Assembly (NCBI GenBank): GCA_002437285.1
Contig: DJOV01000094.1
Coordinates: forward strand, 1-15,979
Direction: 5' to 3'
Source: Prevotella sp. UBA6429
GTDB lineage: Bacteria > Bacteroidota > Bacteroidia > Bacteroidales > Bacteroidaceae
DNA: 15,979 nt
The position numbers and the translations under genes were made by a program. A model generated the notes under the pieces. That model saw only the letters and a program-made list of their open reading frames with translations, ran no database searches and was not told the origin of the DNA. Below are positions 1 through 6,794 of the stretch, one piece after another. The number at the start of each line of letters is the position of its first letter. The stretch's first letter is position 1.

Positions 1-45
1 AAATCGGATTGGCTACACTGATTTGCATGGTATCTGTTTTGGTGA

Positions 46-81
46 CAAAGTTAAGGAAAATAATTGTTTCCGAAAAGCAAA
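46..81 (-). promoter_or_regulatory. Possible leftward Bacteroidetes promoter
   Basis: On the minus strand bases 53-46 read TAACTTTG, which fits the Bacteroidetes -7 consensus TAnnTTTG. A TTTG word at 81-78 could be the -33 box, but the spacer of 24 bases is longer than the usual 17-23. It would drive a gene lying left of the window, which cannot be seen. Short matches like this also arise by chance. Confidence 0.22.
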
Positions 82-282
82 GCACGCTCTTTTTTGGTCG
101 AGTTCTTTTTTTCCTGCATGACGCGAGTGAGCAAGTCACGTCTTTCTTGTCTTCTTTCTCCATTCGTTCCAAGAAGGTTCATTCAAAATAAGCGGGTGCC
201 TGATTTTACTTTTTGCCTTTGTTCGGGTCATATAGTCGTAACGTCTCTGAAAAAGAGCTCTACTTTCACGACGATGCGTCCC

Positions 283-317
283 GAAGAAAGAGGTCTGTGT
301 ACTGCAGACCATTCTTC
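283..317 (+). promoter_or_regulatory. Hairpin in the leader of the sigma-factor operon
   Basis: GGTCTG (292-297) pairs with CAGACC (305-310) around a 7-base loop. Outside that, GAAGAA (283-288) pairs with TTCTTC (312-317), separated by a small asymmetric internal loop (289-291 against 311). No T-run follows, so it is not a standard terminator. It ends about 45 bases before the start codon at 362 and may lie in the 5' untranslated region of the operon. Its role is unknown. Confidence 0.4.
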
Positions 318-361
318 CGTGAACCAACAAAAAACGACAGAAAATCAAGGAGACCACGATT

Positions 362-730
362 ATGGAGACAAAGAAGAATATCAAGAGAGCAATGTTCATC
401 GCATTAACCTTGTTGACGTGCGCGACCGCCTCTGCGCAGCGCAGACATCATGGGCATGTGCGCCCCTGTGCCTATCGGCCCGCCGTGGTGAGGGTCGTGT
501 ATCGGCCCGCCGTCACCGTGCGCGTCAGCAACAGGTTGAACAAGAAGGATCGCTTGAACATGGCATTGGCTTATTTGAACAACAACAAGACGTTGAGCGT
601 CTCCCAATATAGCAAGATGACCGGACTGGCCAAGGCGACGGCGGAAGCGGAGCTGGATGCTTTTGCCGTCAGCAGAAACAATCCCATCAAGTTGGTCATG
701 AGCGGCAAGAAGAAACTTTACGTGGTATGA
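362..730 (+). CDS. Small exported protein with winged-helix-like C-terminal domain
   Basis: This 122-residue protein has a typical signal peptide (METKKNIKRAM, a hydrophobic stretch to about residue 22, then ATASAQ with cleavage around residue 26). A short Arg/His/Val-rich segment follows (about 27-56, including RRHHGH and two copies of YRPAV). The C-terminal 65 residues read like a small helix-turn-helix fold with a terminal beta-hairpin: NKKDRLNMALAYL, then LSVSQYSKMTGLAKATAEAEL, then NPIKLVMSGKKKLYVV. A DNA-binding type fold on an exported protein is odd, so the domain may serve protein-protein contact. Its TGA overlaps the ATG of the sigma factor (ATGA at 727-730), so the two are translationally coupled. 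I do not recognise a named family. A role in the same stress or envelope response as the sigma factor is an inference. Confidence 0.8.
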   Translation: METKKNIKRAMFIALTLLTCATASAQRRHHGHVRPCAYRPAVVRVVYRPAVTVRVSNRLNKKDRLNMALAYLNNNKTLSVSQYSKMTGLAKATAEAELDAFAVSRNNPIKLVMSGKKKLYVV

Positions 731-1266
731 CGATAGAGGACAAAGACATTCTCCAGGCTGTCCGCGAGAAATCCGAAAGGGGCTTCCGTCTCTTGATGCG
801 GAAGTACAAACAACCGGTGTATTGGCACATTCGCCGACTGGTAGTTGCCCATGATGAGGCGCAAGACGCCACTCAGGAAACGTTCATTAGGATATTTCGC
901 TCCATAGGCCAGCAGCGGGACGATGCCACTTTCCGGGGCTGGATCTTCCGCATAGCCACTCACGAGGCCCTTCGGCTGATAGCCAGCCGAAAGCACGAAC
1001 TGGCATCGCTGGACGATGACGACAATGGGGCGAGGCGCATGATGGCAGACCCTTATGTGGACTACTCCGACTTGGAAACCGTAAAGTTGCAAAGGGCCAT
1101 CCATACCTTGCCTGCCAAGCAACAAGCGACCTTCAACCTTCGCTATTACGACGAACTCAGTTATGAGGAAATAGCGGAAGCGATGGGCTCCTCTGTCTCC
1201 GCCGTCAAGATGAACTTTCATCTTGCCAAGGAGAAGATTGTCAAATACATGAAATCGAACGACTAA
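727..1266 (+). CDS. ECF-type RNA polymerase sigma factor (sigma-70 family)
   Basis: The 179-residue product has the two-domain layout of extracytoplasmic-function sigma factors. Region 2 (about 18-88) binds core polymerase and melts the -10 region; it shows the helix LLMRKYKQPVYWHIRRLV, the DEAQDATQETFIRIFRSI motif (43-60) and FRGWIFRIATHEALRLI. A short acidic linker (95-117, ELASLDDDDN and following) leads to region 4 (118-175), which recognises the -35 element: LPAKQQATFNLRYYDELSYEEIAEAMGSSVSAVKMNFHLAK (in two parts, 128-147 and 148-168), with the helix-turn-helix at 144-163. Length is normal for the family. It overlaps the upstream gene by 4 bases, and the downstream membrane protein starts 7 bases after its stop. 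Such sigma factors are usually held inactive by a membrane partner and often drive their own operon. The target regulon cannot be read from this window. Confidence 0.95.
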   Translation: MTIEDKDILQAVREKSERGFRLLMRKYKQPVYWHIRRLVVAHDEAQDATQETFIRIFRSIGQQRDDATFRGWIFRIATHEALRLIASRKHELASLDDDDNGARRMMADPYVDYSDLETVKLQRAIHTLPAKQQATFNLRYYDELSYEEIAEAMGSSVSAVKMNFHLAKEKIVKYMKSND

Positions 1267-1273
1267 AAGCGCA

Positions 1274-1648
1274 ATGACAATGACAAACAAAGATTTCAAT
1301 CTCGATCATGTCGGTAAGCGGATGCCTTACACCACACCGGATGGCTTCTTCGACAAGCTTGAGGAGAATATCTGGCAGGAGGTCAAGGCTGACTGCCGGG
1401 CGGAAGCAAACGAACACACCGGAGGCATGCGCCTGGCTGCACGCGGGCAGCGCAGCGTGCGCCTCCTCGTGCGTAGCGTCTTGGCAGTGGCCGCTTCTGT
1501 CGCATTGGTACTGGTCGTCCACATGAGCTTCCGCAAGTCGGACGTTCCCACGGACCATGATGTCGACCAGGCTTTCAGCCAACTCACTGCCGACGATCAA
1601 GCCTACTTGCTGAGCGTCTACCAGGAAGATGTGTTCATCCATGAGTGA
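1274..1648 (+). CDS. Single-pass membrane protein, candidate anti-sigma factor
   Basis: This is a 124-residue protein. The N-terminal cytoplasmic part has the conserved-looking stretch HVGKRMPYTTPDGFFDKLEE (12-31). A basic segment (LAARGQRSVRLLVR) precedes one transmembrane helix (about residues 69-86, VLAVAASVALVLVVHMSF), and a short C-terminal periplasmic tail ends in SQLTADDQAYLLSVYQED. It follows the ECF sigma gene by 7 bases, the place where an anti-sigma factor normally sits, and its topology suits that job. No zinc-finger HxxxCxxC motif is visible and it does not look like FecR. The anti-sigma role rests on position and topology only. A second ATG at 1280 is an equally possible start. 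Confidence 0.85.
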   Translation: MTMTNKDFNLDHVGKRMPYTTPDGFFDKLEENIWQEVKADCRAEANEHTGGMRLAARGQRSVRLLVRSVLAVAASVALVLVVHMSFRKSDVPTDHDVDQAFSQLTADDQAYLLSVYQEDVFIHE

Positions 1649-1702
1649 ACATCCCATCGGTGCGACAAAATACATATAAATAACCATTCTATTTACAACA
1701 AA

Positions 1703-2179
1703 ATGAAGAACTACATTTTCAGAACATTCGTCGCCGTCATGATGATGATGGCCTGCTGCGCCACCGCCCTTGCGCAACACGACACACCGCGGCGCACCGA
1801 CCGGCAGCAGCGTATCTCGCGTGAGCAACTGGCAGAGGTGCAAGCCAGGCACATTGCCAACGAACTGGCTTTCAGTGATGCCGTCACAGAGCAGTTTGTC
1901 AAGACTTACTGCAATTGCCAAAAGGAAATCTGGGCATTGGGACCTCGCAAGCGCCCAGGCAGGCAAGGACAGACGGAACAGGAGAACGAGGAGCGTATCA
2001 AGCAGCGTTTTACCATGAGCGAGGGCATTCTCAACATCCGGCAGAAGTATTACAAGGAGTATTCCAAGTTTCTCACGCAGAAACAAATCGGCAAGGTGTA
2101 TGAGCAAGAGCGCAAGATGATGGAACGCCTTGCCAAGAGAAGCCGCAGAATGTCAACACCCAAACGACACAACTTATGA
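1703..2179 (+). CDS. Small periplasmic protein, Spy/CpxP-like in character
   Basis: The 158-residue product has a signal peptide (MKNYIFRTFVAVMMMMACCA, cleavage near ALAQ at about residue 25) and a helical, charged mature part. ISREQLAEVQARHIANELAF (38-57) followed by TEQFVKTYCNCQKEIWALG has the pattern of Bacteroidetes relatives of periplasmic LTxxQ-type chaperone or metal-sensor proteins, which sense envelope stress. This is family resemblance from memory, not a match. Two cysteines lie close together (YCNCQ). The C-terminus is long, basic and probably coiled-coil (RQKYYKEYSKFLTQKQIGKV, then QERKMMERLAKRSRR). It lies 54 bases after the membrane protein and overlaps the hydrolase by 4 bases, so it is part of the operon. 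A role in reporting envelope state to the sigma/anti-sigma pair is inferred. Confidence 0.85.
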   Translation: MKNYIFRTFVAVMMMMACCATALAQHDTPRRTDRQQRISREQLAEVQARHIANELAFSDAVTEQFVKTYCNCQKEIWALGPRKRPGRQGQTEQENEERIKQRFTMSEGILNIRQKYYKEYSKFLTQKQIGKVYEQERKMMERLAKRSRRMSTPKRHNL

Positions 2180-3066
2180 GATATCCACTCTTCATCGTCT
2201 TCGCCCTGCTCGGTCTTCTTGGTTGGGGCGAAGCTTTTGGCCAGGACATCACGTTCACTAAGGAGACCTTCGTGGATGAAAACATGACGCTGCCCTACAG
2301 GAAGGCCAACATCTCAGGCCTTGATGACAAAGCCTCGCTCGTGGTCTATCTGCATGGAGGTTCGAGCAAAGGCAACGACAACGAGACGCAAATGCAGGAA
2401 CCCGGCATCAGCGCCATCGGCACATGGCTGGCCGACCACCAGCGCAAGGCCATCATGCTCGTTCCGCAATGCCCCACCGACAAGTCGTGGCTTGGCACCA
2501 CGCAGGATGCCATGGTCAGACTGTTGCACACTTACATTGACCGTGGGGTGGTGGATGCTGACAAGGTCTATATATTCGGGGGCTCCATGGGTGGAACGGG
2601 CACATGGAACATGCTGTCCAACCATCCTGACCTCTTTGCGGCGGCGATGCCGGTCGCGGGCAATCCCTCGGGGCTTGACGCTGAGGCCGTCGCTGCCACA
2701 CCGCTCTACACCGTGATGGGCACCGCCGACAAACTCATGAAGATATCCAATGTCGAAACGTTCCTGAAGGAGATGGACAACCATCAGGCCGAATATCTGT
2801 TTGACATCGAAGAAGGATGGACCCATGAGGATGTCTGCAAGAAGAGCTACACCGATGAGCGCCTCAGCTGGGTGTTCGGACACGTAAGGAAAACGCCGTC
2901 GGCAATCGCCGGCGCCACCCAAGGACCGGGCGAGGTCGTGCGTGTCGCCTGGTTTACGGTCAACGGGCAAGAGGTGGCTGCGCCGCCGTTGCAAAAAGGT
3001 GTCTACATCAAGACTTCTGTCTATGACAATGGCAGCATCGCCTCGGAAAAGGTCTGCGTCCGCTAA
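2176..3066 (+). CDS. Exported alpha/beta-hydrolase (esterase-like) with C-terminal sorting-domain-like tail
   Basis: The 296-residue protein starts with a signal peptide (MRYPLFIVFALLGLLGWGEA, cleavage near residue 22). The body is an alpha/beta-hydrolase of the PHB-depolymerase/feruloyl-esterase-like group. LVVYLHGGSS (55-64) forms the oxyanion loop, GGSMGG (135-140) holds nucleophile Ser137, MGTADK (181-186) gives Asp185, and GWTHEDV (214-220) gives His217, so the full triad is present. After about residue 240 a Pro/Gly/Ala linker leads to a short tail with WFTVNGQEV, KGVYIK and EKVCVR (259-296). This tail resembles type IX secretion C-terminal domains of Bacteroidetes. It overlaps the upstream gene by 4 bases (ATGA at 2176-2179) and closes the operon. 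The substrate is unknown; an ester in the envelope or in diet-derived polymers is a guess. Confidence 0.88.
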   Translation: MRYPLFIVFALLGLLGWGEAFGQDITFTKETFVDENMTLPYRKANISGLDDKASLVVYLHGGSSKGNDNETQMQEPGISAIGTWLADHQRKAIMLVPQCPTDKSWLGTTQDAMVRLLHTYIDRGVVDADKVYIFGGSMGGTGTWNMLSNHPDLFAAAMPVAGNPSGLDAEAVAATPLYTVMGTADKLMKISNVETFLKEMDNHQAEYLFDIEEGWTHEDVCKKSYTDERLSWVFGHVRKTPSAIAGATQGPGEVVRVAWFTVNGQEVAAPPLQKGVYIKTSVYDNGSIASEKVCVR

Positions 3067-3242
3067 ACCGCACCCCCAGCCACTGTGCTCCCTGGCGACC
3101 ATGGCCGGGGTGAACGGGTGTGACGATCATTGGGAATGACGCCAGTAGGTTGTGAGCGTTGCCTCCCTATTCCCCCCCCTAATAAAAATAATTGGGGCGC
3201 AATGTGTGTTATATCAATTATTCTGTGTATTTTTGTATTGTT
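3067..3242. other. Intergenic stretch before rmuC with a run of eight C
   Basis: This non-coding gap of about 176 bases has no clear terminator for the sigma operon. It is C/G-rich at first, contains eight C in a row at 3172-3179, and then turns AT-rich. The promoter for rmuC is expected here. Confidence 0.45.
3228..3235 (+). promoter_or_regulatory. Possible -7 box upstream of rmuC
   Basis: TATTTTTG fits TAnnTTTG, but I see no TTTG 17-23 bases upstream. A start of transcription about 7 bases downstream would fall at the ATG at 3243, giving an almost leaderless message. This may be a chance match in an AT-rich stretch. Confidence 0.22.
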
Positions 3243-4757
3243 ATGACCACAACCATCATCATTCTCATACTGACGGTCATCATCGTGATGGCCGTCTGTT
3301 TTGTTTTTGCCGGCCAAGGCCGGAAGGTGCAGGCACGCGAGAGCGCCTCGCTGGCCGAACAAATCAAGCGCCTCACGGCCGACCGCGACGTGCAGTGCGC
3401 CAATGCCGACAACTATCGCCAGCAACTGGCTACCCAAAAGGCTGACTATGAGCAACGCCTCCGCTCCGCCAAGGCTGACGCTGAGGCCTATCGCCAGGAG
3501 GAGCAGCGACGCTATGCCGAAGCGCTGGCCAACATGCGAAGTGCCTATGAGGCGCAGATCGCTGAGCTGAAGGAGGCTCACGAGAAGCAACTCAGGCAGA
3601 ACAAGGAGAGCATGGAGGCACAGATTGACGCGTTGAAGCTGATGAACAAGGAGCAGGTGGAGAGCCAGATGAAGCTGATCCGTGAGCAGATGCAGACCAC
3701 CTCGGAGGAGGTGCTCAAGCGTCGGCAGGACGAGCTGGGCGTGCGCAACAAGGAGCAAGTGTCGAAAATCATCGATCCCTTGCAGCAGAGCCTCAGGGAG
3801 ATGCAGGAAGCCTTCAACCTCTCGAAGAACCAGCAGAGCGAAGCCTTGACGCGCCTCGACGAGACCATCAAGATCAACATGCGGAAGAGTGCCGAACTGG
3901 GTGAGACGGCCGACAGGCTGACACGGGCGCTGACGGGTGAGGTGAAGGTGCAGGGCAACTTCGGTGAGCTGAAGCTCAAGCAGCTCCTTGAGGACATGGA
4001 GCTCAAGGAGGGCGAGCAGTTTGACACCCAGGAGACTCTGCGTGACAAGGCCGGGCGAACGGCCAAGGGTGATGACGGCAAGGGATTGATACCCGACTTC
4101 ATTCTCCACTTCCCCAACAACCGGCACGTGGTGGTCGACTCGAAGATGTCGCTCACCGACTATGAGCGCTACATGAACGCGGAGGATGGATCGGAGGAGA
4201 AGACGGCATTCCTCAAGGCGCACATCGCCAGCGTCAGGGCGCAGGTGAAGCGCCTGGCGCGCAAGGAGTACACGCGTTATCTGCCCAGCGGATACAATCG
4301 TCTCAACTTTGCCATCATGTACGTGCCTATCGAGGGCGCACTCAACCTCGCCCTGCTCAATGATGGCACTCTCTGGCGCGAGGCTTACGACCAAGGCGTG
4401 CTCATCCTCGGCCCGCAGACGATGTACATGAACCTGCGCGTGCTGGAGATGATGTGGACGCAAGTGCGCCAGCTCAAGAACCAACAGGCCATGATGGATG
4501 CTGCCAACACCGTCGTGGAGCGGGTGCAAGATTTCGGCATGCGCTTCATGGATGTGGAGGCGAGCATGAACGACACGCTCAAGAAGATGGCCAAGCTCAA
4601 GATCACCACCGCCGACAGTGGCCCCAGCATCATCACCGCTGCCAAGAAGTTGCTCACGGCGGGAGCCAAGGAGAACAAGAAGAAAAAGTCACTCGACGAG
4701 ATGGACGAGTCGATGTTTATCGAGGGCGACAGCGAGGACGCCGCCGGCAAGGCCTGA
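3243..4757 (+). CDS. rmuC: DNA recombination protein RmuC
   Basis: RmuC-family proteins limit inversions and other rearrangements at short inverted repeats, and are thought to be nuclease-like. This 504-residue product has an N-terminal membrane anchor (MTTTIIILILTVIIVMAVCF), a long coiled coil (about 30-215, very rich in Glu, Gln, Lys and Arg), and the conserved RmuC core: VQGNFGE (236-242), VVDSKMSLTDYERY (297-310), MYVPIEGA (359-366), then NDGTLWREAYDQGVLILGPQ (373-392) and an MNLRVLEMMW helix. The C-terminus is charged and disordered. Length is close to the usual 450-500. The frame is open back to a TTG at 3192, but I chose the ATG at 3243 because it gives a clean membrane anchor. It stands alone and converges on the gene at 4821. 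Confidence 0.95.
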   Translation: MTTTIIILILTVIIVMAVCFVFAGQGRKVQARESASLAEQIKRLTADRDVQCANADNYRQQLATQKADYEQRLRSAKADAEAYRQEEQRRYAEALANMRSAYEAQIAELKEAHEKQLRQNKESMEAQIDALKLMNKEQVESQMKLIREQMQTTSEEVLKRRQDELGVRNKEQVSKIIDPLQQSLREMQEAFNLSKNQQSEALTRLDETIKINMRKSAELGETADRLTRALTGEVKVQGNFGELKLKQLLEDMELKEGEQFDTQETLRDKAGRTAKGDDGKGLIPDFILHFPNNRHVVVDSKMSLTDYERYMNAEDGSEEKTAFLKAHIASVRAQVKRLARKEYTRYLPSGYNRLNFAIMYVPIEGALNLALLNDGTLWREAYDQGVLILGPQTMYMNLRVLEMMWTQVRQLKNQQAMMDAANTVVERVQDFGMRFMDVEASMNDTLKKMAKLKITTADSGPSIITAAKKLLTAGAKENKKKKSLDEMDESMFIEGDSEDAAGKA

Positions 4758-4823
4758 GGCGGGGCCTTACAGGCATGGGCACAGCCTTCCCCCAATAGGT
4801 CGCGGCTTTAGCCTCCCGCCTCA
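4755..4823. terminator. Inverted repeat between two convergent genes, possible shared terminator
   Basis: TGAGGCGGG at 4755-4763 contains the rmuC stop codon. Its exact complement CCCGCCTCA at 4815-4823 contains, on the minus strand, the stop codon of the convergent gene. The two genes therefore share the same nine bases at their ends in mirror image and can form a 9-bp stem around a 51-base loop. The loop holds a smaller hairpin GGCT-TT-AGCC at 4804-4813. There is no T-run, so a factor-independent terminator is not certain. Confidence 0.4.
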
Positions 4824-5876
4824 AATGTCTTTCTTGTCCGCATCGTTGTCGGTCATGCGATAGCCTTTCCACACACGGTAGTACCATTCGATGTCTTTGT
4901 ATTCCACCTTCCGATGTGCGGGAATGCCTGAAGATTTCATGGTCTGCATGCGGGCCGGCCATCCATTGATGAAGAAATCGTATTTTTCAAGTTGCTCCAC
5001 CTTCATGCTGTCATGATTGAGGTACGACGCGAGCGAGTCTCGCAGGAAAGCCTCTCCCTTTTCAGCCAGTTCTCCCGAGAAGAGACTTTGGAAGACCGTT
5101 GACACCAGTTGCGCGGTCGCCTCAGGCGGGATGCGCGTTATGCTGCTGGAGTAGATCTCGTAATCGCCCTTTGTGCCTTCCTCATCTTCCATGTAGGTGA
5201 CGATGGCTTTCGTATGTGTGGGGTAGATGGATGAGGTGGAGTCGGTCTCGTCGATGACTCCGAGTTTCACTTGGTTTCCGTGAAGGTCAAACAATAGCGG
5301 CAACTCCTCGATGCATCGTCTCACGCTTGCCTCATTGCTCACGCTGAGTGCAATGGCATTTTCAAAACGCTTTCGCGGCATGAAAGAGTCGATGCCCGGT
5401 TCGTCTCCGTAGAATTTGTCAAGGGCTTTCCGTGTGCCTTTCAAGAACAGTTCCCTGACCTCACGCCAATTGTCCACGCTCTCGATGGTTCCCAGGACAT
5501 CCGTGTGGAATTTGATCTTGATGTTGTCAAATGCTTCCAGGATAGCCAGGTTCAGCTTTGTTTCGAATGTCTCCGTCGAAGAGGTCGTGTCTACCTTGAC
5601 TGCCATGGGCGTGAACTCCATTTTGTATCCCTTTGACGTGGAGTCCGTCACCACAATCATGCAGTCGCGGGTATAATAACTGATGGTGGAGGTGTCAGTG
5701 CCCGCAATCTTGTACACGGCATCCGTGTAGGTGTATTTCATGGTGTCACCCTTGCAGTAATAGGCGATTACGTTGATGACGGAATCTTCTTGCGTCTCTT
5801 GCAAGGAGACAGCTTGCGCATGCAAGGCAAGTGTGCAACTGGCCAGCGCGAGGACGAAGGTAAGTAGTCTTTTCAT
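4821..5876 (-). CDS. Exported protein of unknown function
   Basis: The 351-residue product begins with a signal peptide (MKRLLTFVLALASCTLALHA, cleavage after AQA near residue 22). The cysteine at residue 14 is inside the hydrophobic core and not in a good lipobox, so a soluble periplasmic protein is more likely than a lipoprotein. The mature part is acidic and mixed alpha/beta, rich in Thr/Ser, with segments such as GDTMKYTYTDAVYKIAGTDT and DTTSSTETFETKLNLAILEA, and a helical C-terminal third ending in MTDNDADKKDI. I see no enzyme motif and do not recognise the family. It starts 56 bases after the stop of the LysE-type exporter on the same strand, so the two may be co-transcribed. No -7 box was found directly upstream, which supports an operon. 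A shared function is not evident. Confidence 0.85.
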   Translation of the reverse strand: MKRLLTFVLALASCTLALHAQAVSLQETQEDSVINVIAYYCKGDTMKYTYTDAVYKIAGTDTSTISYYTRDCMIVVTDSTSKGYKMEFTPMAVKVDTTSSTETFETKLNLAILEAFDNIKIKFHTDVLGTIESVDNWREVRELFLKGTRKALDKFYGDEPGIDSFMPRKRFENAIALSVSNEASVRRCIEELPLLFDLHGNQVKLGVIDETDSTSSIYPTHTKAIVTYMEDEEGTKGDYEIYSSSITRIPPEATAQLVSTVFQSLFSGELAEKGEAFLRDSLASYLNHDSMKVEQLEKYDFFINGWPARMQTMKSSGIPAHRKVEYKDIEWYYRVWKGYRMTDNDADKKDI

Positions 5877-5932
5877 GTGCTATGCTTTGATGAATGGTTT
5901 CGGGAAAAGAAATCAGCCACAGGAGGGCGCGT

Positions 5933-6523
5933 TCAGCCCATCATTAGCGCATAGCCGGCGCAGAGCGCCAACAAGGCGGCCATGATGGTGTCGGCCACGC
6001 GGGCGTAGCGTGTGAAGAGCCTGTGCAGCGCTCCGCCGGCCAACAAGTAGACGAGGTTGGCGCCCGGTCCGGCCAGTTCGAGCAGCAATGCCACCAGCAG
6101 CAGGTCTGTGAGACGGTTGGAGTGGGGGAGCACAAAGGTGGTGTAGGCCATCAGGTCGAAGAGGATGATCTTGGCATTGGTGAGTTGTACGATCAGTCCC
6201 GAGCGGAAGGTGCATGTCTTGTCGGCCTTTTTCGATGTGGCAGAGCTTCGGTAGATCTGCCAGGCCAGGTAGAGAATGTAGGCACACCCCACATATTTCA
6301 GCACGCCCACATAGCGGCCCATCACGGCACCCAACCAGTGGGTGGCCAGTGCGGCGCCCACTGCAGCAACGCTGAAGCCTGCCAGAAGGCCCAGCCACAT
6401 CACCAGGCTCCGTCTCACCCCATGTCTCATTGAGCAGTGGAGGGCGAAGAGGTTGGCCGGCCCGGGTGTGTAGCCCACCAGCAGTATGGCCAGCAGAAGC
6501 GAAGGGAGAAGGTCGATAGGCAT
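5933..6523 (-). CDS. LysE/RhtB-family amino-acid exporter
   Basis: This is an inner-membrane exporter of the LysE superfamily, which moves amino acids or related small metabolites out of the cell. The 196-residue length is normal (about 190-220). The first helix carries the family signature VGYTPGPANLFAL (16-28), followed by MRHGVRRSLVMWLGLLAGFS. About six hydrophobic helices can be seen: 5-26, 39-63, 70-88, a central pair near 115-150, and 175-194. A basic loop (SSATSKKADKTC) separates helix 3 from helix 4, as is usual. The substrate cannot be read from the sequence. The frame is open upstream through the 24-bp repeat array but has no start codon there, so ATG at 6523 is the best start. The downstream neighbour, an exported unknown protein, may share its transcript. 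Confidence 0.93.
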   Translation of the reverse strand: MPIDLLPSLLLAILLVGYTPGPANLFALHCSMRHGVRRSLVMWLGLLAGFSVAAVGAALATHWLGAVMGRYVGVLKYVGCAYILYLAWQIYRSSATSKKADKTCTFRSGLIVQLTNAKIILFDLMAYTTFVLPHSNRLTDLLLVALLLELAGPGANLVYLLAGGALHRLFTRYARVADTIMAALLALCAGYALMMG

Positions 6524-6545
6524 GATCAGAAATCTATGGTTGATT

Positions 6546-6683
6546 TGTCCAAGTCCAGTCTTTCTTGTCTGTCCAAGTCCAGTCTTTCTTGTCTGTCCAA
6601 GTTCAGTCTTTCTTGTCTGTTCAAGTCCAGTCTTTCTTGTCTGTCCAAGTCCAGTCTTTCTTGTCTGTTCAAGTTAGGTCTTT
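6546..6683. repeat. 24-bp tandem repeat, five full copies and one partial
   Basis: The unit begins TGTCCAAGTCCAG and ends TCTTTCTTGTC. Full copies lie at 6546-6569, 6570-6593, 6594-6617, 6618-6641 and 6642-6665, and a degenerate 18-base copy at 6666-6683. Copies 1, 2 and 5 are identical; copies 3 and 4 each have one C-to-T change. The array ends 22 bases before the start of the exporter gene, in its leader or promoter region. The period is a multiple of three, so several frames stay open, but none has a usable start, and I do not consider it coding. Confidence 0.92.
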
Positions 6684-6700
6684 AACCATTGTTTAAAAGA

Positions 6701-6738
6701 AAAACGACCGAACGCAACACTTTTGCGTCGGTCGTTTT
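6701..6738. terminator. Strong bidirectional terminator-like hairpin
   Basis: AAAACGACCG (6701-6710) pairs with CGGTCGTTTT (6729-6738), and inside it ACGCA (6712-6716) pairs with TGCGT (6724-6728) with one bulged A and a 7-base loop. The A-run on one side and T-run on the other let it work in either direction. On the minus strand it would stop aspS transcripts about 185 bases after the aspS stop codon and insulate the exporter gene. Confidence 0.8.
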
Positions 6739-6794
6739 AGACGCTATGCAAATCGGGGGGGATGTTTACATAGGCCATATTGTTGGCTTAACCC

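Larger units (their letters stand above)
1..361. other. Gene-poor leader region upstream of the sigma-factor operon
   Basis: I see no convincing gene here; the open frames are short and low in complexity or run into the real gene at 362. The stretch holds three things. Bases 7-30 (GATTGGCT then CACTGATTTGCATGG) resemble the B half-unit of the repeat array at 15453-15676. Bases 46-53 are a possible minus-strand promoter box. A hairpin lies at 283-317. The region is AT-richer than the genes around it. It probably contains the promoter of the downstream operon, but I could not identify that promoter with confidence. Confidence 0.5.

Noticed and set aside
207..215. Promoter TACTTTTTG for the sigma-factor operon
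   Set aside because: It has one base too many for TAnnTTTG and no TTTG at the right distance upstream. An ECF-type promoter such as GTAAC at 238-242 was considered, but no matching -10 element was found at normal spacing.
64..612. Plus-strand frame of 182 codons overlapping the small exported protein
   Set aside because: It runs in another frame through the gene at 362, which has a signal peptide and translational coupling to the sigma factor. The 182-codon product is low-complexity and Arg/Gln-rich.
3192..3242. TTG start for rmuC at 3192
   Set aside because: It adds 17 residues (LGRNVCYINYSVYFCIV) that disturb the membrane anchor. ATG 3243 gives the normal family start.
3063..4529. Minus-strand open frame of 488 codons opposite rmuC
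   Set aside because: The Leu/His-rich composition is that of an antisense shadow, and the RmuC motifs are clear on the plus strand.
6437..6685. Plus-strand frame encoding repeats of LSKSSLSC through the 24-bp array
   Set aside because: It is produced by a tandem repeat whose period is a multiple of three, and it overlaps the exporter start on the other strand. It has no plausible start or promoter.
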